Below, piece after piece: positions 1 to 12,181 of a DNA stretch of 64,000 bases; the first letter of the stretch is position 1, and every line of letters begins with the position of its first letter. A program made the translations under genes and the position numbers. The DNA lies in the NCBI GenBank assembly GCA_037178675.1, contig JAYMGJ010000285.1, positions 1 to 64,000 of the forward strand. The letters are read 5' to 3'. The DNA comes from Scleroderma bovista (lineage: Eukaryota > Basidiomycota > Agaricomycetes > Boletales > Sclerodermataceae). The notes under the pieces are model-generated. The model was given only the letters and a program-made list of their open reading frames with translations, was not told the origin of the DNA and made no database searches.

Positions 1-205
1 GAATGGGTTTGCCTCCGAGTTTGTTCTCGAGAATAAAGGACAGGGAGAAGCGTGGGTACATAAGAGGCAGTGCCGCACTTTGACAGCCGAAGGACCCGAT
101 CATTATTTATGTGCTGTCCGTCCAACTTCCATCTATCCTGTAACCCCCAACTTTTTACTGCTTATCCGTACCCTCTCATCTCTGCTGTATACTTATTGTT
201 CTGCA

Positions 206-2095
206 ATGATCTCTCCACCGCCCTCTCCAAAGATGGCTCGCAAGCTCCCCGGTAGTGATATGGAGAACGAAAACCAGGTGTTGCCCCCCCTCTCCCCGAA
301 GCGATCTTTCGCACAGGACCACTTGGATCCTATCGATTCCAAACGCCGACATGTGCTCTTGGATGGTGAGGTGCGAACACCGCTTGGTGAGTCCAGTCAT
401 TGTATGTACAGCTTTCCAAGCTGTTAATTCCAGCGCTCTAGATCCGTTACCACTGTCGGACATGGAGAACATGGCCAATGGGGACCCACAGTGGTTCGAC
501 GCAAACATCCATTTCTCGCTATCAACCTCGACTTCCCTTCCTGATCTCCGGTCCACATCGTCCCAGAGGAAGAGCCGGGGACAGCCATGCAGTGCCACCG
601 GAAAATCCACGGTTGGACCAATGTGTTCATGGCCGCCCTCAGCTTCCCACAGAGGCAGTGTGGCCCTAAACTGCAAGCAGAAACGGCACGGATCGGAAAA
701 CGATTTATTACTGAACCCAGATGCGAGGGGGTCTTTCCGTGCCGCCATGGGTCGATCCTCCTCCAGCTTGCCCCTATCGGAAAATCTACAACCTCCTGCC
801 ATTCCAGATAACTCTCGTAGTCAAGAAAGGGCATTTCAGCCTATACGAGCGCGTTCCAATCCCCTTCCCCTCGCCCGCTGTCCGCCTGGCGATCTGTGGC
901 AGGCAGCGACACCTGCTGTGGACGAACTCTCTATAGCTTCTGAACCGGCAAGAACAAATGACTGGCCTCTTGACAATACGCCGTCTCCTACGCCACTCTT
1001 TCCTCCCGGGCTTTCCCCATATCCACCGGGGCTGAGACTTCGTGGATCGGACACCGACCTACCTGCGCCTAGCTCAGCTTCATCATTCCTTGCATCGGGA
1101 AGCCATCCGATACAGACTTCTGAACAGGCGAACCCGGTCGCTCCAATCGGTGCGGAACGGAGCAGAGTGCTGCGTATGATAGCCTCTCGACCGATAGAGT
1201 ATAAGTCTAAGCCACCGTCAATGGACAACACGACCATCACTGATCCATCAGCATATTTCTGGTACCCACCCCTACTTTCTCCTAAACTGCAATCCAAGTT
1301 GCAACACATTTTACGTGGCTGCAGAGAGCAGTCAGCCGACATCCCTCCCCATGAGCCGCAGCATGATACCCGCCCAATCTCTCGAGATGATTTTCACCGT
1401 CTTCTGCGTCAGACGACGAACAACAAGTTCGCGTCTAGGATTATCTCTCCTTTGAGCCCACTCCGTTCACCCGCCCCTTCCTTTACTCTGACCACCGATC
1501 CTGCATACCAGGCTCGCATGCCATCCTTAATGAACACGTTCTCACTTCGATACTCGAAAGGTCCTATCAAGCGGTCGCGAACGTAAGTATCCTTCCTCCA
1601 CGCGTCCTTCGTTGCTCGCACCGTCTAACACACTCCCACTCGGCCTTCAGCATCTGCGATACCTATCAACCTTTGCATTTCGAGGAAGCCTGCACGCACT
1701 GTCAGGAGTGCAAGCGAGACTCGATCGGCAAACGGCTCGTGGCATTCAAGTATCGCCAGCAATCCCAGTACAAGTACCGCCTGCCTGAACGCTCCTTCGG
1801 GCAGCCTTTCCCAGCTTGCACCGCGCAGGACATGCTTGGCGAGGACCGTTGTGACGAGCGGAGCTTGTGGGACGAGGTGGCATCTGCCACCTCTGCGGAG
1901 CCATTCCCACACCATGGCTCTGCTATCGTCGTCGGATCCAACAGTGGATGTACTATTGGCAACAGTGTTCCCTCTAGCCCGCGCCTTCAAGACATCCATG
2001 CATTTGAGGACGTCGACTTTCCGCAGATCACAAATGACGATATGCTACTCACGAATGTGCCTGTGATGCGCTGTCGCGAAGTGACGGTTTACTGA
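206..2095 (+). CDS. Uncharacterised Ser/Pro-rich protein, three exons
   Basis: I read join(206..386,442..1582,1651..2095), about 588 residues. The ATG at 206 begins MISPPPSPK. Intron 1 (387-441) is GTGAGT...CTCTAG, chosen because it is the only acceptor that joins the first exon to the long second frame. Intron 2 is GTAAGT...TTCAG (1583-1650). The product is rich in Ser, Pro and Arg with repeated SP dipeptides (PPLSPKR, SPLSPLRSP), so it is probably disordered and phosphorylated. The last exon is different in character: it carries a short Cys cluster (ICDTYQPLHFEEACTHCQEC) followed by a basic stretch, which could bind a metal. I do not recognise the family. The splice phases and the uninterrupted 1.1 kb exon make it a real gene; a nuclear role is only a guess from composition. 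Confidence 0.72.
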
Positions 2096-3138
2096 ATCCT
2101 AAACCTTAATATTTCTTATCAACCAAGATGTTTTCTGTTTCTTGGGTTTAGAGGCAAGTGTAGAATACATACATACAAGCACACACTTTCAGTTATCCTT
2201 GACTATTTAATGCTGCCTTTTCTTATGTATGTATGATGTATAGGAAAGTAATGCATATATATAGTGTTCAGTGGACTTGATTGGGCAGCCTGATCATTGT
2301 GACAATGTGGTACATATATCAGACAATGCTGTTGATGACAGGCATTTCAACCAACCCTTCCGATTAGCCGAGGGTTGGTTTGCTGATTTGAAGAAGGGAA
2401 AAGGGCGAGCAGACTAGGGAAGTAAGGGTACTATGCACCCTTGAAGGGGGGTATGTGATGGCTGAACCATTTAAGCCTTCACAGTCGGCCGAGTGTCATG
2501 CATATATTAGATGCATGTCACCATCCAATGTCTCTATTCCATATCCCTCCATAGTACCATACAAATAGTTGCTCCTGATGTAAGATTTCCTTTGGTCTTT
2601 TCTCAATATCAGAAATTGGTCTGTTACAGTGGTAACTCGAGTGAAAGATCTTAGTGTGCTGTTGTCCATAGTACGAACTACTGGTCAGCTGTTACACTCA
2701 TTCATATCTGAGACTCGGCGCTTGATAATCACTCGTGCCAAAATTCAAAGGTGCGTTGCAGATCTAGAGATTTGAAGGGAATCGCCCAATCAACGCCCGT
2801 GGTGGTGATAGAAATCGTTCCAAGGAGTGACCCGATCCGATGTCCAGCCGTAACATCGCTGGTGCAACATCACCCGATTTGCCCGATGGGCCCAGACAAT
2901 GTCAGATTGATTAAAAAAAAGTGGTAATCTCTGCTGCAGTTGCAAACTCCTCGAGTGACATTGATAGAACAGTAGGTGCCACACAACTATCTAATGGACC
3001 TGCAGAACTTAGGCAGTTGTCGAAACCGCGGATCAGTGGGTAAAAAAAGCGCGCACTTTCCACCAATAATGGCCCTGTAGACGAGGTGACAAGGGTGAAG
3101 GAACTTATTCAGCTTTCTGGACCCAACCACGACAGTGT
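2096..3138. other. Intergenic, convergent 3' ends
   Basis: This 1 kb lies between the ends of the first gene (+) and urease (-). It is relatively AT-rich and has no supported gene; short ORFs here lack splice or composition support. The only structure noticed is a perfect 10-bp hairpin at 2349-2380. Confidence 0.6.
2349..2380. repeat. Perfect 10-bp inverted repeat, 12-nt loop
   Basis: The arms AACCAACCCT (2349-2358) and AGGGTTGGTT (2371-2380) are perfect reverse complements around a 12-nt loop. It lies about 250 nt past the stop of the upstream gene. It could be a transcript 3' structure or a relic of a small element; no function can be assigned. Confidence 0.6.
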
Positions 3139-6100
3139 TCAGAAAAAGTTATACTCCCTCGCGAGCGGAACCTCCCGCGCCGGCTCCACATCCGCAAGTA
3201 TCCCATCCGCACAAACCTCGTAGCTCTCAGGATCGACCGACATCTCGGGTAGCGCATCGTTCCACTTCATGTCCTTCTTCGTCACCGACCGACAGCCTGT
3301 AACGGGTGCCGTGTGCTTTGAGAGACCGTACAGCGCGGCAATGTTCTTGTCGAACGCGTGCTTGGAGACGAAAGCGTACGAGTTGCGTGCGGCCGATCCA
3401 GGTAAGGAACCCCACATTGGGCGGCCGTAGGCAGGTTGGACGGTCGGGATGGAGGCGTTGGCGTCACCCATCTGCGACAGAAGGAAGTGAGTGATTTAGT
3501 GCACATAAGAGTACAAGTAGGGAAGAAGAAGGAAATGGTCAGTGCACATCACGTCCTCCATCTGATCCACGTTCATACACCCACCCGTAGTACATGACAC
3601 CAAAGACAGCTCTCTCGATGGAAAGGCGCAGGCGGGTTCAAAAGAAGAAATCGAAAACATGACAAACGTACCTGTGCCCACACGATGACACCAGATTTAA
3701 GCACCATCTCTGGCTTCGCACCAAAGTTTTCAGGTTTCCACAGGACGAGGTCTGCGAGCTTGCCGACTTCGACTGAGCCGATGTACTTGCTGATGCCGTG
3801 CGTGATAGCGCTAACGTATACGTGTCAAGTCTAATGCATCCGAGAACCAAGAAACGAATAAATGCACGACTCACGGATTAATCGTATACTTGGCAATGTA
3901 CCTCTTCACTCTCCCATTATCGCACTCTGCCGAGTCACCAAGATCCTCCAGCGGTCCCCTGCACGTCTTCATCTTGCTCGCGGTGCGCCACGTCCGCGCG
4001 ACGACCTCCCCGACACGGCCCATCGCCTGCGAGTCCGAGCTGATCATTGATATCGCGCCTGTATCGTGGAGCACGTCTTCTGCTGCAATTGTCTCGGCAC
4101 GGATGCGCGAATCGGCGAATGCAAGGTCTTCTGGGATGTTTTTGTCGAGATGGTGGCAGACCATGAGCATCTTTTGGACAAAAATCAGGATGTGGGTGGG
4201 TTGGTGCAGGATACACAGCACTTACGTCGTGGTGTTCGTCGAGGGTGTTAGTGGCGTATGGGCGGGTGGGATTTGTAGAGGATGGGAGCACCCTCTCGAG
4301 GCCACAGACTACGATGATATCGGGCGCGTGACCACCACCTGATGAGAACAAAATTCAAAAATGGGGACCATGCGATTGAAGTGTACACCCACCAGCACCC
4401 TCCGTGTGGTAGGTATGGATGGTACGCCCTCCGAATGCCTCAATGGTACCTACATGGATGGGATCTTGAGACACAATAAAGAAGTAGAAAGCACGACGAC
4501 CCACTCTCTACGAACCCACTCTCGTTCAGTGTATCCGTGTGGATATTGACCTGTCAACATACTTGGAGTCCGCGATCGATCCGGCCACACAATGCACCCA
4601 CCTGTACATCGTACATATCTGCCACATCCAAACACTTGGAGATCGCAGCTGGTGTGCTCCCCCAATCCTCATGCAACTTCAAGCCTGCCGCACCAGCCTC
4701 AATGACCTCTTTCATGGCCGCCATTTCCGAGTCATTTCCCTTTCCCGTAAACGCAAAATTCATCGGTAGACCATCTGTGGCAGCCAGCATATGCTGGATA
4801 TAAAATGGACTCGAGGTGCATGTCGTTGCGTTGGTACCCGTACTCGGACCTGTCCCTCCCCCGATCATTGTCGTCGTACCGACCGCGAGGGCTTCGGGGA
4901 CAAGCTGTGGACAAATGTAGTGGACATGAGCGTCGATGGCCCCTGCGGTGATGATTAGCTTTTCGCCGGCGATGACCTCGGTGGAGGAGCCTATGACCAG
5001 GCAGGGATTGACACGGTCCATGTCATCCGGGTTACCAGCTTTTCCGATACCGACGATGATACCGTCCCGAACACCAATATCCGCCTGCAGTGGGTCATCA
5101 AGTGTGTGCTATGTGAAGAATGGTAGGAGTATATGCACCTTATAGATTCCGGTCCAGTCCACGATGACGGCATTGGTGATGACGAGATCAAGGGCTCCTT
5201 TGCAATCTTTCGAGTCCTTCGAGCTCCAGCCAGTCGCCTGGCCCATCCCATCTCGGATGGTTTTACCTGGAGAAACCCATGAACACTGTGACAGGGAAGG
5301 ACACACCACTTGGAATTACCTCCGCCAAACTTGACCTCGTCGCCATAAATAGCCTGGAACAGTCACTTTCACAGAGATAAGGAGGCATGGGGATACCTAC
5401 CGAGTCGCGCTCTATCGTGATCCACAGACTTGTATCGCCAAGTCGGATGCGATCACCAACTGTTGGCCCATACATCGAGATATACACTTCCCTTCCCAAG
5501 TTAGAGTCCTCGGTTACTAATGGTGCATTGGGTTCGGGCACATGTGCAAAGCCTCTCAGGTTCTCCGGATCGACGGAACCGGTTCCACTCTTCTCTAATT
5601 CTTGTTCAACGAGAGCCGTGCACCAATTTCCGCCTTTCGGACGTTTCCTTCCACCAATGGAACACAACGTGACTGATTTGGTATCGCCGGGTTCGAAGCG
5701 TACGGCTGTGCCTGCGGGGATATCGAGTCGCTTGTACATTGCCTTGACACGATCGAAGGCAAGTGCCTTGTTCGTCTCGACGAAGTGATAGTGCGAGCCA
5801 ACTTGGATGGGACGGTCGCCCTTGTTGGTGACTTTGAGTTTGATGCGCTCACGTCCCCGGTTGATAACGATGCGCTCCTTCTTCGCGATGATTGTGCCCG
5901 GGAGGTTCGAGGTATTTACGAGAGGGAAGAGATGCGGAGAGGGGATAGGCAGAAATGAGCCGTATAGCGCTGCCCAAATGTCACCATCATCTGTACATAT
6001 GGGGTCATGTACGGTGACCAAGAAAACGCTGAGGGAGTGGAGAAACAATAAGAGCAATATCGGGGATATACAGGGCTAGACCCACCCGTCATTAAATGTG

Positions 6101-6410
6101 CCCTCTACCTGAATTTGCTGGAGTCGGGCAGGGACACTTGGGAGGACGTGTCTCCGACCCAGGATTGTCTTTCCGTGCTGCATGAGCTCCGCAACCGTGT
6201 GCCTTCCATCGCGAATGCGCTCTTGGAGTTGCGAAGCGATCAAGGCGGTCGCTTCGTTGATGTTGAGCTGCAGGCCACGCGCAAGACGCTTCTGTGCTAG
6301 GAAACCCGCCTGTGTTATGGACAAGTTGAAATGTTGAGTCTAGCGGGGAGTGAATATGCAACTACCTGGTGCAGAAGGAGTTTATCCTGTTCCCTTGGGA
6401 GTATGTACAT
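3139..6410 (-). CDS. URE1: Urease (fused gamma-beta-alpha)
   Basis: Cytosolic nickel enzyme hydrolysing urea to ammonia and carbamate. I read complement(join(3139..3471,3672..3810,3875..4170,4226..4338,4393..4449,4505..4550,4602..5084,5139..5266,5320..5353,5401..6028,6086..6309,6366..6410)), which gives 841 residues, the usual length for fungal and plant ureases. All introns are GT-AG. The start [15 protein letters not shown] is the gamma-domain N-terminus. The nickel ligands are visible: HVH (406, 408), the carbamylated Lys in GLKLHED (489), His518 in VNIHTDTL, His544 in HTYHTEG, and Asp632 in SDSQAMGR. The mobile-flap Cys is in MVCHHL (591). Spacing is one residue short of jack bean urease. 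It ends LAREYNFF. The reading frame and catalytic set are intact. It will need Ni accessory proteins encoded elsewhere. The last intron is unusually long at 200 nt. Confidence 0.97.
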
Positions 6411-6744
6411 GGTGGTGCTCTATCCCGCCTTGGGCGAGTGATCAGCGCTTCAGCTATCGACTACGGGTGCGATAAGCGGGTTTCGGAAGGTGGATTGGAA
6501 GGGAAATTATGTGATGCTGTTCCCCTCTCCATTCGGGTTGGATGCGAAGAAGAGAGACGACTCGTTACACAATTGTCTTTTTGTTTGGCCTCGTCTTCCA
6601 TTCCGTTGGCACTTGGCTTCTCACGCGAGAGCTCCGTTGTTGACGATGATCTCCTCGGCCCATGGACGACGACGGAGCCCGCGGGGTCGTGCAGACTGGC
6701 GTCCTTGCCGATTCTGTCGCTGAGCTTGTGGTTGCGGACTCTGC

Positions 6745-6806
6745 AGAATGAGTGGTACGTTGCTAGTCGATCCTTAGAATGAGTGGTACGTTACTAGTCG
6801 ATCCTT
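6745..6806. repeat. 31-bp tandem duplication in divergent promoter
   Basis: Two head-to-tail copies (6745-6775 and 6776-6806) of AGAATGAGTGGTACGTTGCT + AGTCGATCCTT differ at one base (G/A). They sit between divergently transcribed urease and the downstream small gene, about 200 nt from the latter's start. A recent duplication that may double a regulatory site. Confidence 0.85.
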
Positions 6807-6899
6807 TTGTCTGACACTGCTCGCCTTCTGGGCTGCGTTCTTCGCCTGTGTGGGGCAGTGGCGGTGCAGATGTGATCTTGTCCGTCCGTCAAAAGCAGG

Positions 6900-6995
6900 T
6901 TGGCTCTCCTCGGCACTGCTTTTGTTTCCGCCTCTCTCCTTTCCTTTGTCCCTTCCACGCCGGGTCTCTCCTTTCCTTTCCACCCCCCTTTGTCG
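6900..6995 (+). promoter_or_regulatory. Pyrimidine-rich (CT) promoter tract
   Basis: A strongly CT-biased stretch ends just before the ATG at 7003. CT blocks immediately upstream of start codons are a common mark of transcription start regions in filamentous fungi, which supports 7003 over an earlier in-frame ATG at 6850 whose translation would be low-complexity Leu/Pro/Ser. Confidence 0.5.
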
Positions 6996-7002
6996 ACTAC
7001 TT

Positions 7003-7689
7003 ATGCAGAACCCCCGCAAACGTCTTTCCTCGTTCTCTGACTCCCCCCTGCGTCGCAAGTCCTCCAGGATGCTTCTCCGCCGCACCGAGTCATTTCTATC
7101 GCTCTCAGACTGCTCTGACGAGGAGTGCGGCTCGTTCCTCCATCTCTCCTCCACCCCACTCCCTGCACCGCCCCCCACGCGCTCCGTGGTCTACCCCAAG
7201 GAGCATCGCGAGAGACGCGCACTAGGAGGCAAATCTAAGCCTGAATTTACCATCGGATCTTCGCCACCCCCCCGTGTCCCCTCCAAGCAGCCCAAGAAGC
7301 GCGGTCCGCAGCCCTCGTCCTCGGCGCCTTCACCCTTTGCCAACAAAGCCAGCGTGCGCAAGACTTCTCCATTAGCCCCCACCCGTAAAGTTCTACCACC
7401 ACGCGCCTCCTTTCCGCGTTCGAAACCCGAACCGGATCTCTATCGCGTGGCAATAAAGAAACGGATGGCAAACTCCCCCGAGGGCGAGAAGATCCTTCGC
7501 ATGGGGCCCAGGCCCGCAGTCGCCGTCTTGACCGCAATGAGGGAGCTCGAGCGCATCGTCTCGGCTGCCGGGTACGACGATGATGATATCATCATGGCTG
7601 ATGACACCCCTACGCCACCCAGCCCAGCTGGTCGCTACTGGCGGGTAACTCATACTCCCCTTGGAGGCATGGTGCAGTGTGGGGCTTGA
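7003..7689 (+). CDS. Small basic Ser/Pro-rich hypothetical protein
   Basis: A single exon of 228 residues starting MQNPRKRLSSFSDSPLRRKS. I prefer this ATG because a pyrimidine-rich promoter tract ends right before it. The N-terminal half is Arg/Ser/Pro-rich with an RRTESFLSLSDCSDEE acidic patch; the middle is a basic Pro-rich linker. The C-terminal third has a predicted helix (PAVAVLTAMRELERI) followed by an acidic run (GYDDDDIIMADD). No domain is recognised. Basic clusters would fit a nuclear protein, but this is inference. It is transcribed divergently from urease and converges on the peroxisomal carrier gene. Confidence 0.6.
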   Translation: MQNPRKRLSSFSDSPLRRKSSRMLLRRTESFLSLSDCSDEECGSFLHLSSTPLPAPPPTRSVVYPKEHRERRALGGKSKPEFTIGSSPPPRVPSKQPKKRGPQPSSSAPSPFANKASVRKTSPLAPTRKVLPPRASFPRSKPEPDLYRVAIKKRMANSPEGEKILRMGPRPAVAVLTAMRELERIVSAAGYDDDDIIMADDTPTPPSPAGRYWRVTHTPLGGMVQCGA

Positions 7690-8754
7690 TGCGTCTGACG
7701 CTACGACATTACGATCCCCCCCACCGAACCCACCCCCACTCCCGCTCCCACCCCCACCCCCACCCCACCAATCCCTATCTCTACCCGCCACGACGTCTCA
7801 CGTCTGTAACACGACACGACGCCTGACGGCGGAACGGATGTGAACAACATGTATTTATCTCGCGGAACAACCAACCTTTGACGCACACACTCATCGACAA
7901 CCATCTCTTCGAATTCGCTCCTCCCAACATATACTTCCTGCAGAGACCCGGCTTCCTTCCTTCCTTCCTTGGTTCGTTGTTCTTTTTCATGTCTCAATTT
8001 TATTTTATTTTCCACTGTTCAATTTCCTGTCCTACATATGCGTCGGATTGGATGTTGTAGTCACCTCACTCGTGTCTTGTCTGTTCTGCACTTGTATCAG
8101 TGTCACTGCTTGCAACTCCTATCACATATTGATGACCCTGGACCCTATCTATTGTCACGCTGTCTCCCCCTCTCACGCGCTCACTCGTTTCATCTCTTGT
8201 CCATCTATTGATTTTTCCCATATGCAATATATACTTATCACTGTCAGTGTTTCGAGATTCGTTCATTCATTCGTTCTGTTTCATCACTCATCGCCTCAGT
8301 GACGGGGCTCTCAGTATACCACACTCGTCACATCCTTGCAATGTAAATGAATGAAATGCTGTCCAACAGCACGTGTTGCTAACTCAGAATGACTCGGCTG
8401 CCGGACCCTTGCCAACAGCATGTATGTATGACGTGGATGCGGACCTTGGGTGTGCATGTGATGGGCCACTGATCTATTGAGTTTGATCTTTGTACAGGAC
8501 CAACACGTAGCAGCACCTAGATGCACCCAGTGTACACCGAGATTTTCACATGATGACAATGGAAGAGCCATAACTGGTCACTGTAATCGAGGCACGATTG
8601 TCCGCCGAAAATGAGTCAAGTCTTTGCACAACCAACGTGTATTGACTCCAGCCTCGGAGGCGGCGCTCTACTGACAGCACATCAATCCATGTGACGACCA
8701 TAAAAATTGAATATTTGAATACGTAAGACGATCGGTCTTGTCAGGAAAAAGGCA
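7690..8754. other. Convergent intergenic region with C-rich microsatellite
   Basis: No supported gene. A C/A-rich simple repeat of CCCA/CCCCA type occupies about 7715-7771, directly after the upstream stop codon. The rest looks like the 3' untranslated regions of two convergent genes. Confidence 0.6.
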
Positions 8755-10456
8755 CTATGCACGGGATCGCAACTTTGATAGCAAAATCAAGATCACGAGG
8801 GCCCATCTCTCGAACTGCTCCTTGGAGACGAATAAGAGCGCCTGGGACAGCACGGCCTTGAGAATTTGGGCTGACATGCCCTGTCACAAACGTCAGTTTA
8901 AGCACGACTCGATCGGGCGCTGTCTCGGTTATGACAGGGGGGATAAAGTAGCGTGGTGGCGGTGAAGAAGGAACAAACGGAAGGTAAAGAAAAGGAAACT
9001 GACCTGGTACCAACCTCCGATCCCTTCTGTCCTAAGTACGCGGACGAGGAGACCGAGTGCGCCCGTTTGCTTGACACGTCCGCGGGGATGGGGTGCTGAA
9101 CCTCCGACAAGTTTCTCAGCATCATCCGTCCGATCAACGACGTGGTCCGCAGCATCATCCACGTCAGGGTCGGACGTGCGAGCTTGAATGCGAACTTTGG
9201 CCATGATATAAGGATAGGTGACCTACACATGCAACATGCACAGCGTTAGCGTCGGTGTTAGCGATATAGCTTCGACGTTAACTCCGATTGTAAAGTATTG
9301 AATCGCCTCGGTGTCCTCGCATCAGGCTGAAACGCCGACGAAACACGAGCCAACACACCAGAGCACGAAATGGAAGTTTAAAATAATAAAAAATCAACGC
9401 GTTTCACTCACGATAGTCGCCAACGTCTTGCTGAATGCACCCAACACAAAACTCATCCACGGTGTCATTTTCTCACCCGCACCAGCTTTGGCCCTTGCGA
9501 GTAACAGTATGCTCTTCAGGCGCTCGTACATTCCGTAGGTGATGGCTGGGTTGACGGTGAGAACCATGCTCGGTTTCAGGCCGCGCCAGAGTCCTGTAAC
9601 ACCATCCTCACGGATGATCTCGCGAGCCACGGTGACAAATGAGTTGTCGTCCGTCTCTGATCCTTCCTTTCCTGCTCGTTGCTCCTGTGCTTCTTCGTCT
9701 AGGAATCCTGGCTCTGGCTCTATCCTGCACTCCAAACCTTCAGAACCACCATCCTTGTCATTGACAAGTTTACGGCTCTGCCTCAACGACTTTCCGATCT
9801 GCTGGCGTGTCGCGATGACGGAAACGGGGATCGTGAATATCTGGGAAAGCGCGCCTGCGACGGCCCCGAGGGCAAGCTCCGCAGCTGTCGAAAGAGGTGG
9901 TAGTTTCGAACCCTGGGGAAGCCTCGAAGCGAGGCGTTTCGTGTATGCTGTCCGAATAAAGGAGTAGAAAAAGAAATAGGCGTATTCTACGCGAGACCGA
10001 AAGGGCCGTGTCAGCTGAGTAGACGAGAAGGAGAGAGAACGTACGTGTAGAAAAGGTGTTCAGCATCGTCGCTGCAAACCCGCTGTACCACCCGGTAATA
10101 CCCTCCTCTCGCAGCATATCCCGCAAAACGGAGAGCATCGTCATATCATCTTTGCGCTTGCCCTTGGAAGTCGGAGACGTGGCTTGGATCCGCGTTTTTG
10201 CTCTGGAGAGAAAACGAATGGAACGGCGAAATACATGTATGGTTGGTACTTAGCACGCCTGACCCTCGAGAAAAGATGGTACGCACACATCCAATGGATA
10301 TACAACACTAGAAAGATAGGCATGTTGGAATGAGTACGCAACGTAAAATAGGCAGAGGGAAACTTACGCATTACTGAAACATGCACCCAGAGCGCCAGCC
10401 AGCGCAGCGCCAAAAGGCGTCAACTCCGGTTTTGTCTGCTTCGATTGCACGGACAT
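8755..10456 (-). CDS. PMP47: Peroxisomal carrier, PMP47/ANT1 type (SLC25)
   Basis: A mitochondrial-carrier-family protein, here most like the peroxisomal ATP/AMP-type carriers that supply ATP for fatty acid activation. I read complement(join(8755..8880,9004..9222,9412..9986,10045..10202,10287..10307,10368..10456)), which gives 395 residues. Three carrier repeats are visible. Repeat 1 has the signature YPLDVAKTRIQ (residues 33-43), split by a 21-nt microexon. Repeat 2 has the degenerate IPVSVIATRQQ. Repeat 3 has YPYIMAKVRIQ. The second and third forms are those seen in PMP47/ANT1 proteins rather than in inner-membrane carriers. The C-terminus reads GMSAQILKAVLSQALLF followed by FVSKEQ, also typical. 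A long acidic loop lies between repeats 2 and 3. All six exons join in phase. Substrate is inferred from family, not shown. Confidence 0.9.
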
Positions 10457-12181
10457 TGCACACCACGCCGTTTGGACTATTTCTTGCCACGAGCTGTCGA
10501 CTAATAGGCCTCGCTGCAGTACTTGACCGATGCAAGTTGAAGCACCGGGATAACTCTCTTAGCCGGAACTACCACATGAAAGTTTCTGCCCGGGGGCTGT
10601 CGGTCCAAAGGACATTCTGGTGATAACATGTGATATTCCCATAGGCGCGGAGCGCTCATTTCGCTTTTCCCCGCTTTCAAAATTCCCTACTCACCAACAA
10701 GTATTTGGAATGTCATTTTCTGTGTAATCATAATTATTATACTACCACCTGCGCAATCGTGAGAGGTGTTGGGATGTTGACTCCAACTTCGAAGACGAGA
10801 TCAACACCATCGCACCTCCCACCTTTGGGTGTTCTCAAAGGCACACCCAACCTTCGTGCCCATGCCCGAATATCTTTATCTAATAAAAGAACACCTTCGG
10901 TCGGATAGAAATGATATATGTTGAATCAGGTATATACCAAGAGAGGCCCAATCGCTGGTGTGGACAGACACATTTGAAACACGCACTGCGAGACATCAAA
11001 GATGGACACATCGGCGGTAACGCCATATAGATATATGCTAGTATGGAGGCGTGGAAGTATAGTCACGACTCGTGCTTGACATGTACTGCCTAAATGGAGG
11101 CAATCAAATCCTTGGTGCACGGTAAGCACATAACGCTCATATTTGCAGTAGCGCTGCCTATCAAAAAGAAAAGGCGATGTATCTTGCTAGCCAACGATAC
11201 CGTTGAAGATACAGTAGGTGGCCATGACGAAAGCTGGAAGTCGCTGTGAAAAAGAACGATGGAACGACGTCAGAAAGTCATAATATTAGTGGCAACGTGA
11301 CAGCATTGAAAGCACACAACCTTATATCCCAAAGAGAGGCACAACTGCTGGCGAGAACAGTTGAAACACGTACTGCGAAACACAGCATGAGCATACGTAA
11401 TGACAACTCGTCGTAAACCCGTACCACGTCGACTAACCGGTGACGCTTGACCAGAGAGAAAAGGGGTGGTTGGAGGTGATGCAACTGAGCAAGCACGGCA
11501 CGAGACTACATACCAACACGGGCACGACAGTCACGCCACAAACACAGCATGACGGAGGGGGCACATCCGCCGGCAACTGCTCCTGACTTATATATTTTAG
11601 ATGCCCCCTTCACCAGCTTGAGAAGAAGCACAGCTTACTCGGAAAGTGTTCTTGGTAGATTTGCTGAAGAGTTTATAACCCTCTACAGAAAATCAAATGG
11701 ACCTTGTGCCGATCCTAGTAAAGGGCTGCGAGATCTGCAGGATATATAAGCGGGACCGTCCAGTCCTGCACAGAAAACGTACTCTTTGCCTGCGATAGCT
11801 TTACGGAACTCGCAAAAAGTAAACCTCGCCGGCACAAAGAAAGGCAAACATACAAGATGACAGAGAAACAAAGAAACAAAGAATAAGTATGATAGATGGT
11901 CAGGTAAAATGAAATGAACTAAAATATTATATGGCCCATGGGCAGGCTTACGCTTCATTCAGACTCAGACGAAAAGCCACAGATAGCAGAGAACGCGACA
12001 CCCAGGCCGCCTGGCGTGAATAAGCCACCTGGAGAGCCCTACGGTACATGCGAGATACATTGGTAAGACGGAGAGGAGTTGTGTATATGCGCTATTACGG
12101 TGACACACCTAGTAGTACAGGCTGGATCCATCTTAGGAAACTCGGCTGGCCTTGAAATAAACGACCGTCTATACTCAAATG
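10457..12181. other. Long divergent intergenic region
   Basis: This 1.7 kb separates two divergent genes. No supported ORF. It contains two diverged direct repeats (about 10937-11002 and 11324-11388) sharing AGAGAGGC, GCTGG and TTGAAACACG blocks, perhaps an old duplication or element remnant. Both promoters must lie here. Confidence 0.55.

Noticed and set aside
6850..7002. N-terminal extension of the small basic protein from ATG 6850
   Set aside because: The extension translates a CT-rich promoter-like tract into Leu/Pro/Ser repeats; the ATG at 7003 is better placed.
11549..11958. Short ORFs on both strands as small secreted proteins
   Set aside because: No signal peptide, no cysteine pattern and no splice support.
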